A stretch of 59,427 bases of DNA, taken from NCBI GenBank assembly GCA_028869135.1, contig JAGWTC010000016.1, positions 1 to 59,427 of the forward strand, given 5' to 3'. Made by a program: the position numbers and the translations under genes. Below are positions 19,258 to 30,656 of the stretch, in pieces (position 1 is the first letter of the stretch; every line of letters begins with the position of its first letter). The notes beneath the pieces were generated by a model, which had not been told where the DNA came from, did no database searches, and was given only the letters and a program-made list of their open reading frames with translations. This DNA comes from Rhodocyclaceae bacterium. Its GTDB lineage: Bacteria > Pseudomonadota > Gammaproteobacteria > Burkholderiales > Rhodocyclaceae.

Positions 19258-20625
19258 TCACAGCGTCTTGATCAGCACCTTGGACTTGCGCTGGTAGTTG
19301 TACAGCTCGCGCCGTTGCGAGGGCAGCGATTCCAGGCTTTCCTCGACGAAGCCGCGCTCGGTGAACCATTGCGCGGTGCGCGTGGTCAGCAGGAAGACGC
19401 GCTTCAGCTTGAGTTGCTTGGCCTGCGCCTCGATGTGCTTCCGCAGCAGCTCGCCGTAGCCGAGACGCTGGTATTCGGGCATGACCACGAGACAGGCGAG
19501 CTCGGCCATCTTGTCCTTGATGAAGGGATACAGCGCCGCGCAGCCGACGATAAGCCCGTCGTGATCGAGCAGCGAGAAACGCGTGATTTCCATTTCGAGC
19601 CGCTCGCGGCCGCGCTTGACCAGCGTGCCGTCGGCTTCGAGCGGCGCGATCAGGGCCAGCACCGCGCCGACGTCGTCGATGGTCGCTTCGCGGATCTGTG
19701 CCAGCGGCGCTTGCGTTATGACGGTACCGACGCCGTCGCGCGTGAAGAATTCCATCAGCATGGCGCCGTCGACGGTGCGGTCGAGGAAGTGCACCCGTCC
19801 CACGCCGCGGCGCGCGGCGCGCAATGCGCCGGGCAGTACGCGCGCCACTTCGGGCGCCTGCGTGGCCTTGCTCTGTGCGGCTTCCGCGATGGTCAGCGCC
19901 TCGACCAGTTTGCCCTTGGCGTCGAGCACGCCGGGCGCGTCGCAGAGGTAGATCAGCTTGTCGGCCTGCACGGCGGTGGCGACCGCTTCCGCCACCTCCT
20001 CCCAGGCCAGATTGAAAACTTCGCCTGAAGGCGAGGTGCCGATGGAGGAGATCAGCACCACGTTTTCCTGCTCCAGGTCGGCGTGAATTTCCTCGGCCAG
20101 CACCTTGCGGATGGCGCCGGTATAGAGATAGTCGACGCCATCGACCACGCCGACCGGCTTGGCCGTGACGAAGTTGCCGCCGGTCAGGCGCATGTAGGCG
20201 CCGGCCATGGGCGTGTGCGGCAAGCCTTGCGAAAGCAGCGCTTCAAGGTCGATGCGCGTGACGCCGACGGCGCGCTTGACGCACTCCAGCGTTTCGCCGT
20301 CGGTGATGCGCAGGCCGTTGTGGAAGCGCGGCGTCAGACCGCGATGCTTCATTTCGGCATCGATCTGCGGGCGTGCGCCGTGTACCAGCACGAGCTTGAT
20401 GCCCATGCTTTCGAGCAGGTTGATGTCCTGGGCCAGCGCTTGCGCGCGCAGGCCGCCGCCGTTGGCGTCCCATTGACCCTCCAGCACTTCACCGCCGAAG
20501 GCGATGACGAAGGTGCGGCCGCGAAACGCGTGGATGTAGGGCGCAGCCTGTCGGACCCAGGCGACGAGACGGGCGTCGTCGGCGCTCTGCGTACGGTTCT
20601 TGTTTGCTGCGGCCTTGCTGCTCAT
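19258..20625 (-). CDS. argA: Amino-acid N-acetyltransferase (N-acetylglutamate synthase)
   Basis: A 455-residue two-domain protein: an amino-acid-kinase-like domain with the arginine feedback site (LVLVHGARPQIDAEM, VLISSIGTSPSGEVFNLAWEEVA) and a C-terminal GNAT domain (from about 300; ACLVVMPEYQRLGYGELLRKHIE binds acetyl-CoA). It makes N-acetylglutamate, the first step of arginine synthesis. ATG at 20625 is chosen because GGGGAGG lies 7 bp upstream; an ATG at 20664 has no such site. Confidence 0.95.
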   Translation of the reverse strand: MSSKAAANKNRTQSADDARLVAWVRQAAPYIHAFRGRTFVIAFGGEVLEGQWDANGGGLRAQALAQDINLLESMGIKLVLVHGARPQIDAEMKHRGLTPRFHNGLRITDGETLECVKRAVGVTRIDLEALLSQGLPHTPMAGAYMRLTGGNFVTAKPVGVVDGVDYLYTGAIRKVLAEEIHADLEQENVVLISSIGTSPSGEVFNLAWEEVAEAVATAVQADKLIYLCDAPGVLDAKGKLVEALTIAEAAQSKATQAPEVARVLPGALRAARRGVGRVHFLDRTVDGAMLMEFFTRDGVGTVITQAPLAQIREATIDDVGAVLALIAPLEADGTLVKRGRERLEMEITRFSLLDHDGLIVGCAALYPFIKDKMAELACLVVMPEYQRLGYGELLRKHIEAQAKQLKLKRVFLLTTRTAQWFTERGFVEESLESLPSQRRELYNYQRKSKVLIKTL

Positions 20626-20761
20626 GCGTGCGCCTCCCCGGGAGCCATGGTGGGTCGTGGTCAATGCCGGGATGTTAGCAGGCCGCCCCCTTGTGCAGGC
20701 CGTGGATCAGCATGAGCAGGGTCGCTTTTTTCGTCGCTGCGGCAAGGATGCGACGCGGGCG

Positions 20762-21565
20762 CTAGTTCGGCTGGCGGCCGGCCACGGGCACGGCCGCCAG
20801 ATCGACCTGACTGCCGTGGCCTGCACCGGGCTTGATGGAGCCGGCGCGAACGAAGAGGGAGGCCGCCAGTTGGTCGTTGCGCGCGACGGCGGCCTCGTAT
20901 TCGGCCTGGTCGAAATATCTCAGGCCCATGGCCGCCAGCTCCTTGCGCGCTGCAAGCATGCTGGCTGCAGCCGAGAGCCCGGCGCTGGGCACCAGGGCCG
21001 GCGGCTCCGGAATTATGGCGGCTGCCTGCGCCGAGCCGGGCGGCCGACGGCAGGGGATGAGCTGCTCATTCAGCAGGCTTTCGATACGCGAAAACACCTC
21101 GAAGCGGGAAAAGGGCTTTTTCATGAAGTCGTCTGCGCCGATGCGATTGGCATAGAACTGCTCGGTCGCATGTTCGTTGCCGCTGATCATGATGACCGGG
21201 ACGGCGCGCAGCTTCGGGTCTCTGCGGATCAGGCGCAGCGCAGCAAAGCCGTTCATGCCGGGCAGCACGATGTCGAGAAAGATCAGCGCCGGCGCCGCCT
21301 GCTTGGCCAGTTCCAGGCCGGATTCGGCGTCGTTCGCTTCGATGGTCAGGAAGCCGCCGGAGCGCAGGGTCTTGCCGAGCGCGGCGACGATGGTCGGCGA
21401 ATCGTCGATGATCAGCGCGGGCAGACCGCGCTTGGCGTTGAGGCGCTGACGCTGGCGCCGGTCCTGAGCCGGCCAGGTGGCGTCGACGGCAGGGCCCGGT
21501 TGCGGCGTGGATTTTGTTTCCGCGGTGACGGACTGGGAAGACCATAGGCGCTTGAACAGACTCAC
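20762..21565 (-). CDS. Single-domain response regulator with C-terminal extension
   Basis: A 267-residue protein. The central receiver domain (about 50-170) has the acidic pair IIDDSP, the phosphoacceptor in FLDIVLPGMNG, the Ser of MISGNE and the Lys of FMKKPFSRFE. No DNA-binding or enzymatic output domain follows; the C-terminal about 95 residues are Ala/Pro-rich. That suggests a signalling relay, for example in twitching motility, but no kinase is nearby. GTG at 21565 is chosen since AGAGG precedes it; the ATG 48 bp upstream gives non-conserved sequence. Confidence 0.75.
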   Translation of the reverse strand: MSLFKRLWSSQSVTAETKSTPQPGPAVDATWPAQDRRQRQRLNAKRGLPALIIDDSPTIVAALGKTLRSGGFLTIEANDAESGLELAKQAAPALIFLDIVLPGMNGFAALRLIRRDPKLRAVPVIMISGNEHATEQFYANRIGADDFMKKPFSRFEVFSRIESLLNEQLIPCRRPPGSAQAAAIIPEPPALVPSAGLSAAASMLAARKELAAMGLRYFDQAEYEAAVARNDQLAASLFVRAGSIKPGAGHGSQVDLAAVPVAGRQPN

Positions 21566-21721
21566 GATGACCTCTTTCTGGCGGGGCCGGATACACAATC
21601 CTGGGAAGTCCAAATATTAGTTGCGATTGTGTGCCTGTCTCGAATTAAATCTCCATATTTATTGGTTCAATTTTTCGAATGGCGGCGCCGGAAAATGTTG
21701 CGCGGAACTATCACCCCGGCG

Positions 21722-23227
21722 TTATAGCGCCGATTCAAGGCATTCGCACACGGTCTTGAGAATGGCGATGCGCGCGTGGTTCTTGTCGTCGGCGGCGATC
21801 AGATGCCAGGGCGCGATGTCGGTGCTGGTGCGATCGACCATGTCGCAGACGGCGACCTCATAGCTGGGCCACTTGTCGCGGTTGCGCCAGTCGTCGGGCG
21901 TGATCTTGAAGCGCTTGAAACGGGTTTCCTCGCGCTCCTTGAAGCGCCGCAATTGCTCGTCCGCGGAAACGGACAGCCAGAATTTGCTGATGACGGTACC
22001 GCTGTCAACGAGCTGGCGTTCGAAGTCGTTGATTTCGCTGTAGGCGCGCATCCAGTCGGCTTCGCTGCAGAAGCCCTCGACGCGTTCGACGAGAACGCGG
22101 CCATACCAGGAACGGTCGAAGATGGCGATCTGGCCGTGGCCGGGAAGATGGCGCCAGAAACGCCACAGATAGGGTTGGGCGCGCTCTTCTTCGGTCGGCG
22201 CGGCGATCGGGATGTTGCGGTAATGGCGCGCATCCAGCGCTGCCGTGACGCGGCGGATCGCGCCGCCCTTGCCGGCGGCGTCCATGCCCTCGAACACCAG
22301 CACGGCAGAGCGTTCGCGGAATTTCGGGTGGCGTGCCAGCAGGTTGAGCTGACCTTGCCATTTCTCAAGCTCGCGACCGTACTTCCTGTCGCTGAGATGT
22401 TTGCTCATGTCCAGGCTGTTGAGCACATTGCGTCGATCCAGCGAGGTGGCGGGCTTTACAGCGGTCTTGCGGCCGTTTTTTGCGGCGCTTGTCGATTCCG
22501 CTGCGGCGGCGTCAGCCAGGCGCCTTTTCAATTGCGCGAGCAGATGTTCGCCGGCGGCCAGTTCGCGGTAGTTTTCGTCGCTGCCGTCGATCAGCGTCCA
22601 CGGCGCATGCGCGCTATCGGTCTCGCGCAGGATGCGTTCGGCGGCGCTGACATACGGTTTGTAGCGCTTGAACAGCTTCCAGTCGTGGGATGTGACACGC
22701 CAGGCCGTGCGTGGGTTTTTCGCCAGTTTCCGGAGGCGTTTTTCCTGACCCTTTTCGGACAGGTGAAACCAGTACTTGATCAGGAGCACGCCTTCATCGG
22801 CGAGCATCTTTTCGAGATGCTGGATGTCGTTGATGCCCCGCGGCAGCGCCGACCTTTCAGACTTGCGCATGGCGCGTTCGACGATGGGGTCGGTGTACCA
22901 GTTGCCGAAGAAGATGCCGATCTTGCCCCTGGGCGGCAGCGCCTGCCAGTAGCGCCAGAGCGGCGGTCGCTGGCGGGCTTCATCGCTCGGTGCGGGGAAT
23001 GCGCGGGTTTCGATGTGGCGCGGATCCATCCACTCGTTGAAGAGGTTGACCGTCTCGCTCTTGCCGGCGCCGTCGAGCCCGTTGATCAGCACCAGCACCG
23101 CGAATGCGCCGCTCTGCTTGAGGTCGTACTGGGCATCCAGCAGGTCGGCGCGCAATTTCTTGACGCGGCGCGCGTAGGTGGCGTCGTCTACCTTGTGACC
23201 GAGTTCGGCCGATTCGAACAAGCTCAT
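21722..23227 (-). CDS. pap: Polyphosphate:AMP phosphotransferase (two-domain PPK2)
   Basis: A 501-residue fusion of two PPK2 domains. Each half has a Walker A-like loop, LINGLDGAGKSETVNLFNEW in the first and FEGMDAAGKGGAIRRV in the second, and a lid/Walker B-type segment (KIGIFFGNWYTD, and IAIFDRSWYGRVLVERVEGF). The second half keeps the canonical residues and the first is divergent, as in known class II PPK2 enzymes that convert AMP to ADP using polyphosphate. It stands alone in the minus strand. Confidence 0.9.
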   Translation of the reverse strand: MSLFESAELGHKVDDATYARRVKKLRADLLDAQYDLKQSGAFAVLVLINGLDGAGKSETVNLFNEWMDPRHIETRAFPAPSDEARQRPPLWRYWQALPPRGKIGIFFGNWYTDPIVERAMRKSERSALPRGINDIQHLEKMLADEGVLLIKYWFHLSEKGQEKRLRKLAKNPRTAWRVTSHDWKLFKRYKPYVSAAERILRETDSAHAPWTLIDGSDENYRELAAGEHLLAQLKRRLADAAAAESTSAAKNGRKTAVKPATSLDRRNVLNSLDMSKHLSDRKYGRELEKWQGQLNLLARHPKFRERSAVLVFEGMDAAGKGGAIRRVTAALDARHYRNIPIAAPTEEERAQPYLWRFWRHLPGHGQIAIFDRSWYGRVLVERVEGFCSEADWMRAYSEINDFERQLVDSGTVISKFWLSVSADEQLRRFKEREETRFKRFKITPDDWRNRDKWPSYEVAVCDMVDRTSTDIAPWHLIAADDKNHARIAILKTVCECLESAL

Positions 23228-23257
23228 ATGCCCTCCGAGTCCAGGTTCAGCAATGGC

Positions 23258-23989
23258 CTACAAATCACCCCATACGGCCATCATCGCTGCCAGTGCGGCC
23301 AGGCCCGCGGTTTCGGTGCGCAGGACGCGCGGCCCGAGCTGCAGGGGGGTAAAGCCGACGCTACGCGCCGCATCGACCTCGCCGTCCTCGAAGCCGCCCT
23401 CAGGTCCGATCAGAAGCGAGATGCGGCCAGCGGGCTTCTCCATGTCGCGCAGGCGACGCCCGCCTTCGGGCGAGAGCAGAAAACGCAGCCCTTCTTCCTT
23501 GCGGGCATGGGTGAAATACTGATTCAGGTCGAGCAGCGGCAGGACGGTCGGCACGACATTGCGGCCGGACTGTTCGCAGGCGGAAATTGCAACTTCCTGC
23601 CAATGCACATTGCGCTTCCTGGCGCGGTCGCCATCGAGCTTGACTACGCTGCGCCTGGCCGTGACCGGCTGGATCGCGCTGACACCGAGTTCAACCGCCT
23701 TCTGCACGATCCAGTCCATCTTGTCGCCGCTGGGCAGCGATTGCACCAGCGTAATTTCCAGTTCGGGCTCGACAATGCCCGGGCCGGAGGCGTTTATGGT
23801 CACGCGCACATCGCGCCCGGCCTCTGCGATCGCGCCTTGCCATTCCTCGCCGTTGCCCGAAAACAGGGTCACCGCATCGCCGACGCGCAAGCGCAGCACC
23901 CGTACGGCGTGGTGCGCCGCCTGATCGGGCAGCGTCACCGAACTGCCGGGCGCAGCGGCCAGGGCGGGGCAATGGAAGCGGGGTATCAT
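23258..23989 (-). CDS. rsmE: 16S rRNA (uracil1498-N3)-methyltransferase
   Basis: A 243-residue SPOUT methyltransferase acting on U1498 of 16S rRNA. The C-terminal knot is clear: ISLLIGPEGGFEDGEVDAA and LGPRVLRTETAGLAALAAM. The N-terminal PUA-like part has HHAVRVLRLRVGDAVTLF. ATG at 23989 gives the family start MIPRFHCPAL; an upstream ATG would overlap the divergent thioredoxin-like gene. Confidence 0.95.
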   Translation of the reverse strand: MIPRFHCPALAAAPGSSVTLPDQAAHHAVRVLRLRVGDAVTLFSGNGEEWQGAIAEAGRDVRVTINASGPGIVEPELEITLVQSLPSGDKMDWIVQKAVELGVSAIQPVTARRSVVKLDGDRARKRNVHWQEVAISACEQSGRNVVPTVLPLLDLNQYFTHARKEEGLRFLLSPEGGRRLRDMEKPAGRISLLIGPEGGFEDGEVDAARSVGFTPLQLGPRVLRTETAGLAALAAMMAVWGDL

Positions 23990-24026
23990 GCGCCGATTAT
24001 AGGGGAGCTTCGCCGAGGAGAATGTC

Positions 24027-24581
<555 letters not shown>

Positions 24582-24608
24582 TCGAGAGCGGCGAGTGACG
24601 AGTCGAAC

Positions 24609-24647
24609 GCCGGGGGTACTTTCGACGCTCCGCTCACGACCCCCGGC
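24609..24647. terminator. Stem-loop between convergent genes
   Basis: Stem GCCGGGGGT (24609-24617) / ACCCCCGGC (24639-24647) with a 21-nt loop, lying between the convergent thioredoxin-like and PAS genes. No T tract; it may be a terminator or RNA-stabilising hairpin. Confidence 0.45.
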
Positions 24648-24652
24648 TGAAA

Positions 24653-25039
24653 TTACGCTGCCGGTGCCCGCGGTGCCGCCGGGCGGGCAACGGCGAAAGA
24701 GCCGCGCTGACCGCTGACCGGATCGACGACGACGCCGAAGCTGACCTCGGCATAGATGGATTCGCCGGCCTTGTTGAGCGCCTTGGTGCGCGTCGGCTTG
24801 CCGCCGTGCTTGGTGGCGCCGGAAGCGATGGCCGCGTTGAAGCCGCGCCAGTGCGCTTCGCGCAGGCGTTCCGGGATGATGAGGTCGAGGCTTTGGCCGA
24901 TGGCTTCGGCCTGGCTGAAGCCGAAAAGTTCTTCGGAGGCGTGGTTCCAGACGCGGATGATGCCTTGGGCATCGGCGTAGATCACGGCTTCGCTGGTCTG
25001 TTCAACCATTGCCTGATAGGGCAGGGCTTGTTCCGACAT
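24653..25039 (-). CDS. Stand-alone PAS domain protein
   Basis: A 128-residue protein consisting of one PAS domain: AMVEQTSEAVIYADAQGIIRVWNHASEELFGFSQAEAIGQSLDLIIPERLREAHWRGF. No kinase, cyclase or DNA-binding domain follows, so it is a sensor module that must act through a partner. Start at 25039 is supported by AAGGAG 7 bp upstream. It is divergent from the tkt cluster and shares its promoter region. Confidence 0.82.
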   Translation of the reverse strand: MSEQALPYQAMVEQTSEAVIYADAQGIIRVWNHASEELFGFSQAEAIGQSLDLIIPERLREAHWRGFNAAIASGATKHGGKPTRTKALNKAGESIYAEVSFGVVVDPVSGQRGSFAVARPAAPRAPAA

Positions 25040-25074
25040 GTTGATGCTCCTTACTGGGGGAAACCGATTGTGGC

Positions 25075-25111
25075 ATTTAATCCGCATATTTTCACGATGC
25101 GGGAATTAAAT
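25075..25111. promoter_or_regulatory. Imperfect palindrome in the PAS/tkt divergent region
   Basis: Left arm ATTTAATCCGCAT (25075-25087) and right arm ATGCGGGAATTAAAT (25097-25111) are complementary with a 2-nt bulge, flanked by GC/GC. This is a plausible regulator binding site between PAS (start 25039) and tkt (start 25207); the regulator is unknown. Confidence 0.4.
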
Positions 25112-25206
25112 ATGCTTTTGTGCCGAAAAATCATTGCGCTAGCCAGAGAAGGCCGTTTTCGCCGATAATTTAGTGCTTTAAAGCTGTTTATCTTCGGAAG
25201 CCGCCC

Positions 25207-27210
25207 ATGTCCGCCCCTGCCGTTTCGCCCTCCGTTTTCAATCCGATCACTGGCGCGATACGCGCGCTTGCCATGGATGCCGTGCAAAAAGCCAATTCCG
25301 GCCATCCCGGCGCACCCATGGGCATGGCCGAAATCGCCGAAGTTCTGTGGCGCCGCAATCTCAAACATAATCCCGCGAACCCGCACTGGGCCGACCGTGA
25401 CCGCTTCATTCTCTCGAACGGGCATGGCTCGATGCTGCTGTATGCACTGCTGCATCTGACCGGCTACGATCTGACGATCGACGATCTCAAGAATTTCCGC
25501 CAATTGCACAGCAAGACGCCGGGCCACCCCGAATACGGTTATGCGCCCGGCATCGAAACCACGACCGGCCCGCTCGGTCAGGGCATCAGCAATGCGGTGG
25601 GTTTTGCGCTGGCCGAAAAGCTGATGGCCGCAGAGTTCAACAAGCCCGGCCATGCGGTTGTCGATCACTACACCTATGTCTTCCTCGGCGATGGCTGCCT
25701 GATGGAGGGCATCTCTCACGAATCCTGCTCGCTGGCAGGCACCTTGGGTCTGGGCAAGCTGATCGCCTTTTACGACGACAACGGCATCTCCATCGACGGC
25801 CATGTCGAAGGCTGGTTCACCGACGACACGCCCAAGCGCTTTGAAGCCTACGGCTGGCATGTCCAGCGCGTGAACGGCCACGACAGCGCCGCCATCGAGG
25901 CTGCGCTCAAGGCTGCGCAAGCGGTGACCGACAAGCCCTCGCTGATCTGCTGCAAGACGGTGATCGGCCTGGGCTCCCCGAACAAGGCCGGCGGTCACGA
26001 CGTGCACGGCGCACCGCTGGGCGCCGCCGAAATCGAGGCCGCCCGCAAGTACATCGGCTGGAACCACCCGCCCTTCGAAATCCCGGCCGATGTTTACGCC
26101 GCCTGGGACGCCAAGGCCAAGGGTGCCGCGGCCGAAGCCGAATGGAACAAGCGTTTCGACGCCTATGCCGCTGCGCATCCGCAGCTCGCCGCGGAGTTCA
26201 GGCGGCGCATGAACGGCGACCTGCCCGCCGATTGGCAGCAGAGCGTCGATGCGGCCATCGCCAAGGTGGGCGAAAAGGCGGAGACGATTGCCACGCGCAA
26301 GGCCTCGCAGAACAGCATCGAAGCACTGGCGCCGCACCTGCCGGAACTGCTCGGCGGCTCCGCCGATCTGGCCGGCTCCAACCTGACCCTGTGGTCGGGC
26401 TCCAGGTCGGTGAGCGCCACTCAGGGCGGCAACTACATTCATTACGGCGTGCGCGAATTCGGCATGACCGCAATTGCCAACGGCATTTCGCTGCACGGCG
26501 GCCTGATCCCCTATACCGCCACCTTCCTGATGTTCTCCGAGTACGCGCGCAATGCCCTGCGCATGGCGGCGCTGATGAAGGTGCGCCAGATCTGCGTGTT
26601 CACTCACGACTCGATCGGCCTCGGCGAAGACGGCCCGACCCACCAGCCGGTGGAGCAGACCGCCACGCTGCGCCTGATGCCGAACATGGACGTGTGGCGC
26701 CCCAACGACACGATGGAAACCATCGTCGCCTGGGCGCACGCGATCGAGCGCAAGGATGGTCCGTCCTCGCTGTGCCTGTCGCGCCAGAATCTCGCCTATG
26801 TGCCGCGCACGGCCGAGCAGGTTGCCGCGATTCGCAAGGGCGGCTACGTGCTGTCCGACGCCGCGGGCTTCAAGGCAGTGATCATCGCCACGGGTTCGGA
26901 AGTGGAGCTCGCGCTCAAGGCGCAGACCCAACTGGCCGAGCAAGGCATCGCCGTGCGCGTCGTTTCGATGCCCTGCGAGGACATCTTCGATCGGCAGGAT
27001 AAGGCCTGGAAGGAAAGCGTGCTGCCGCGCGGCATCGTTCGCGTCGCCGTGGAGGCGGGCGTGACCGACGCATGGCACAAGTACGTGGGCCTGGAAGGCG
27101 CGGTGATCGGCCTTGACCGCTTCGGCGAGTCGGCGCCGGCCGGCCAGTTGTTCAAGGAATTCGGCTTTACCGTCGAGAACGTCGTGGCGACGGTCAAGTC
27201 GGTTTTGTAA
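25207..27210 (+). CDS. tkt: Transketolase
   Basis: A 667-residue thiamine-diphosphate enzyme of the pentose phosphate and Calvin cycles. Visible: N-terminal [31 protein letters not shown], the TPP-binding [12 protein letters not shown]...DDNGISIDG, and the transketolase motif [12 protein letters not shown] in the pyrimidine domain (about 475). First gene of tkt-gap-pgk-fba, a grouping known from both glycolytic and CO2-fixing betaproteobacteria; no Rubisco or phosphoribulokinase gene is in the window. Confidence 0.96.
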   Translation: MSAPAVSPSVFNPITGAIRALAMDAVQKANSGHPGAPMGMAEIAEVLWRRNLKHNPANPHWADRDRFILSNGHGSMLLYALLHLTGYDLTIDDLKNFRQLHSKTPGHPEYGYAPGIETTTGPLGQGISNAVGFALAEKLMAAEFNKPGHAVVDHYTYVFLGDGCLMEGISHESCSLAGTLGLGKLIAFYDDNGISIDGHVEGWFTDDTPKRFEAYGWHVQRVNGHDSAAIEAALKAAQAVTDKPSLICCKTVIGLGSPNKAGGHDVHGAPLGAAEIEAARKYIGWNHPPFEIPADVYAAWDAKAKGAAAEAEWNKRFDAYAAAHPQLAAEFRRRMNGDLPADWQQSVDAAIAKVGEKAETIATRKASQNSIEALAPHLPELLGGSADLAGSNLTLWSGSRSVSATQGGNYIHYGVREFGMTAIANGISLHGGLIPYTATFLMFSEYARNALRMAALMKVRQICVFTHDSIGLGEDGPTHQPVEQTATLRLMPNMDVWRPNDTMETIVAWAHAIERKDGPSSLCLSRQNLAYVPRTAEQVAAIRKGGYVLSDAAGFKAVIIATGSEVELALKAQTQLAEQGIAVRVVSMPCEDIFDRQDKAWKESVLPRGIVRVAVEAGVTDAWHKYVGLEGAVIGLDRFGESAPAGQLFKEFGFTVENVVATVKSVL

Positions 27211-27240
27211 TCAGCAAAAGATATCTGCGGAGATAATTAA

Positions 27241-28248
<1,008 letters not shown>

Positions 28249-28250
28249 AA

Positions 28251-28327
28251 TCGAGAGTCGAGAGCGTCGAGCCGAGAGTGCACTTGCTCTTTGCTTTCAC
28301 TCTCGCCCCTCGACTGATAACTCTCGA
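28251..28327. repeat. Nested imperfect inverted repeat between gap and pgk
   Basis: Three arm pairs nest: TCGAGAGT (28251-28258) / ACTCTCGA (28320-28327), GTCGAG (28266-28271) / CTCGAC (28309-28314), CGAGAGTG (28273-28280) / CACTCTCG (28298-28305). They fill almost the whole 85-bp gap, ending just before the pgk start. It may set mRNA processing between gap and pgk, or be a small repeat element. Confidence 0.6.
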
Positions 28328-28333
28328 CTAAAA

Positions 28334-29494
28334 ATGAACTTCAAAAAGCTCACCGATCTCGACGTCAGCAACCAGCGCGTTTTCATTCGCGCCGACTTGA
28401 ACGTGCCGCAGGACGAGCACGGCGCCATCACCGACGATACGCGCATCCGCGCCGCCCTGCCGGGCATCGAGTACGCGCTCAACGGCGGTGCCGCGGTGAT
28501 GGTGACCTCGCACCTCGGTCGCCCCACCGAGGGCGAGCTGCGCAGCGAGGATACGCTGGCGCCTGTTGCCGAGCGCATGAGTGAGCTGTTGAAGAAACCG
28601 GTGCGGCTGGTGCAGAACTGGGTGAACGGCGTCGACGTCAAGGCCGGCGAAGTCGTGATGCTGGAGAACTGTCGCGTCAACAAGGGCGAGAAGAAGAGCG
28701 ACGACGCGCTGTCGAAGCAGATGGCGTCGCTCTGCGACATCTGGGTGCACGATGCCTTCGGCACCGCTCACCGCGCCGAGGCGACTACCTACGGCATGGG
28801 CAAGTACGCCAAGGTCGCCTGCGCCGGTCCCTGCGTGGCGGAAGAGCTGGATGCGCTGACCCAGGCGCTGGCCCATCCGGCCCGCCCGCTGCTGGCCATC
28901 GTCGCCGGTTCCAAGGTGTCCACCAAGCTGACCGTGCTCGAATCGCTGGCCGACAAGGTCGATCAGCTCATCGTCGGTGGCGGCATCGCCAACACCTTCC
29001 TGCTCGCCGCCGGCCACAAGATCGGCAAGTCGCTGGCCGAGCCGGATCTGGTCGATGCGGCCAAGCGCATCATGGCCAAGGTCAATGTGCCGGTGCCGGT
29101 CGATGTGGTCGTGGCCAAGGAGTTTTCCGCGACGGCCGCCGCGACGGTCAAGAAGATCGAAGACGTGGCCGATGACGACATGATTCTCGATGTCGGCCCC
29201 GAGACCTCGCGCACGCTGGCGCGCGTCGTTGCCGAAGCCGGTACCATCGTGTGGAACGGCCCGCTCGGCGTGTTCGAGTTCGAGGCCTTTGCCAACGGCA
29301 CGCGCACCCTGGCCGAAGCGATTGCTGCATCGCCGGCGTATTCGCTGGCGGGCGGCGGCGACACCGTCGCCGCCATCAACAAGTTCGGCACTTCGGTCAG
29401 CTATATCTCCACCGCCGGCGGCGCCTTCCTCGAATTCCTCGAAGGCAAGACCTTGCCAGCCGTCGATATCCTCGCGCAGCGCGCGACAACCTGA
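28334..29494 (+). CDS. pgk: Phosphoglycerate kinase
   Basis: A 386-residue kinase interconverting 1,3-bisphosphoglycerate/ADP and 3-phosphoglycerate/ATP. N-domain [27 protein letters not shown] and the [12 protein letters not shown] loop, hinge, and C-domain [20 protein letters not shown] and WNGPLGVFE with the final GGGDTVAAI are all present. ATG at 28334 gives [15 protein letters not shown], the family start. Confidence 0.97.
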   Translation: MNFKKLTDLDVSNQRVFIRADLNVPQDEHGAITDDTRIRAALPGIEYALNGGAAVMVTSHLGRPTEGELRSEDTLAPVAERMSELLKKPVRLVQNWVNGVDVKAGEVVMLENCRVNKGEKKSDDALSKQMASLCDIWVHDAFGTAHRAEATTYGMGKYAKVACAGPCVAEELDALTQALAHPARPLLAIVAGSKVSTKLTVLESLADKVDQLIVGGGIANTFLLAAGHKIGKSLAEPDLVDAAKRIMAKVNVPVPVDVVVAKEFSATAAATVKKIEDVADDDMILDVGPETSRTLARVVAEAGTIVWNGPLGVFEFEAFANGTRTLAEAIAASPAYSLAGGGDTVAAINKFGTSVSYISTAGGAFLEFLEGKTLPAVDILAQRATT

Positions 29495-29525
29495 TTAGAA
29501 AAATCACCTCCAGAGGAGTTTTGTC

Positions 29526-30587
29526 ATGCTCGTATCCCTGCGTCAATTGCTGGATCATGCGGCCGAGCACAGCTACGGCCTGCCCGCATTCAACGTCAAC
29601 AACATGGAACAGGTCTGGGCCATCATGGAAGCCGCCCAGGAAACCGATTCCCCGGTGATCATGCAGGCGTCGGCCGGCGCCCGCAAGTACGCCGGCGAGG
29701 CTTTCCTGCGCCACCAGATCCTGGCTGCGCTGGAAACCTATCCGAACATTCCGGTCGTCATGCACCAGGACCACGGCCAGTCGCCGGCGGTGTGCATGGC
29801 CGCGATCCGCTCCGGCTTCACCTCGGTGATGATGGACGGCTCGCTCGAAGCCGACGGCAAGACGCCGGCCTCCTACGACTACAACGTCGCCGTGTCGCAG
29901 GAAGTGGTGAAGTTCGCGCACTCCATCGGCGTATCGGTCGAGGCCGAGCTCGGCGTGCTGGGTTCGCTCGAAACCATGAAGGCCGACAAGGAAGACGGCC
30001 ACGGCGCCGAGGGCCACATGACCCGCGCAGACCTGCTGACCGATCCGGACCAGGCTGCCGACTTCGTCAAGAAGACCAACTGCGATGCGCTCGCCATCGC
30101 CATCGGCACCTCCCACGGCGCCTACAAGTTCACCAAGAAGCCGACCGGCGACATTCTCGCCATCGATCGCATCAAGGAAATCCACGCCCGCATTCCCAAC
30201 ACCCATCTGGTGATGCACGGTTCCTCCTCGGTGCCGCAGGAACTGCTGGCCGAGATCCGCGAGTTTGGCGGCGACATGAAGGAAACCTACGGCGTGCCGG
30301 TCGAGGAAATCGTCAACGGCATCAAGCACGGCGTGCGCAAGGTTAATATCGATACCGACATCCGTCTCGCCATGACCGGCGCGGTCCGGCGCTACCTGGT
30401 CGAGAACCCTTCCAAGTTTGACCCGCGCGACTACCTGAAGCCGGCGCGCGAGGCCGCCAAGAAAATCTGCCTGGCGCGTTTCCAGGCTTTCGGCAGTGCC
30501 GGCAATGCCAGCAGGATCAAGCCGATCACGCTGGAACAGATGGCCGAACGTTACAAGAAGGGCGAGCTGACTCAGATCGTCAAGTAA
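29526..30587 (+). CDS. fba: Class II fructose-bisphosphate aldolase
   Basis: A 353-residue zinc-dependent aldolase. The zinc and substrate motifs are visible: [31 protein letters not shown], and [10 protein letters not shown] with [20 protein letters not shown] near the C-terminus. AGAGGAG precedes the ATG. In many betaproteobacteria a pyruvate kinase gene sits between pgk and fba; here it is absent and the gap is only 31 bp. Confidence 0.96.
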   Translation: MLVSLRQLLDHAAEHSYGLPAFNVNNMEQVWAIMEAAQETDSPVIMQASAGARKYAGEAFLRHQILAALETYPNIPVVMHQDHGQSPAVCMAAIRSGFTSVMMDGSLEADGKTPASYDYNVAVSQEVVKFAHSIGVSVEAELGVLGSLETMKADKEDGHGAEGHMTRADLLTDPDQAADFVKKTNCDALAIAIGTSHGAYKFTKKPTGDILAIDRIKEIHARIPNTHLVMHGSSSVPQELLAEIREFGGDMKETYGVPVEEIVNGIKHGVRKVNIDTDIRLAMTGAVRRYLVENPSKFDPRDYLKPAREAAKKICLARFQAFGSAGNASRIKPITLEQMAERYKKGELTQIVK

Positions 30588-30612
30588 TACGTCGCTTCGC
30601 GCGACCGCTTCG

Positions 30613-30638
30613 GGGCAGGCTCGCAGAGCCTGCCCTTT
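30613..30638 (+). terminator. Intrinsic terminator after fba
   Basis: Perfect 10-bp stem GGGCAGGCTC / GAGCCTGCCC with GCA loop followed by TTTAT, 25 bp beyond the fba stop. It should end the tkt-gap-pgk-fba transcript. Confidence 0.85.
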
Positions 30639-30656
30639 ATCGTTAAGGGGGGAATC

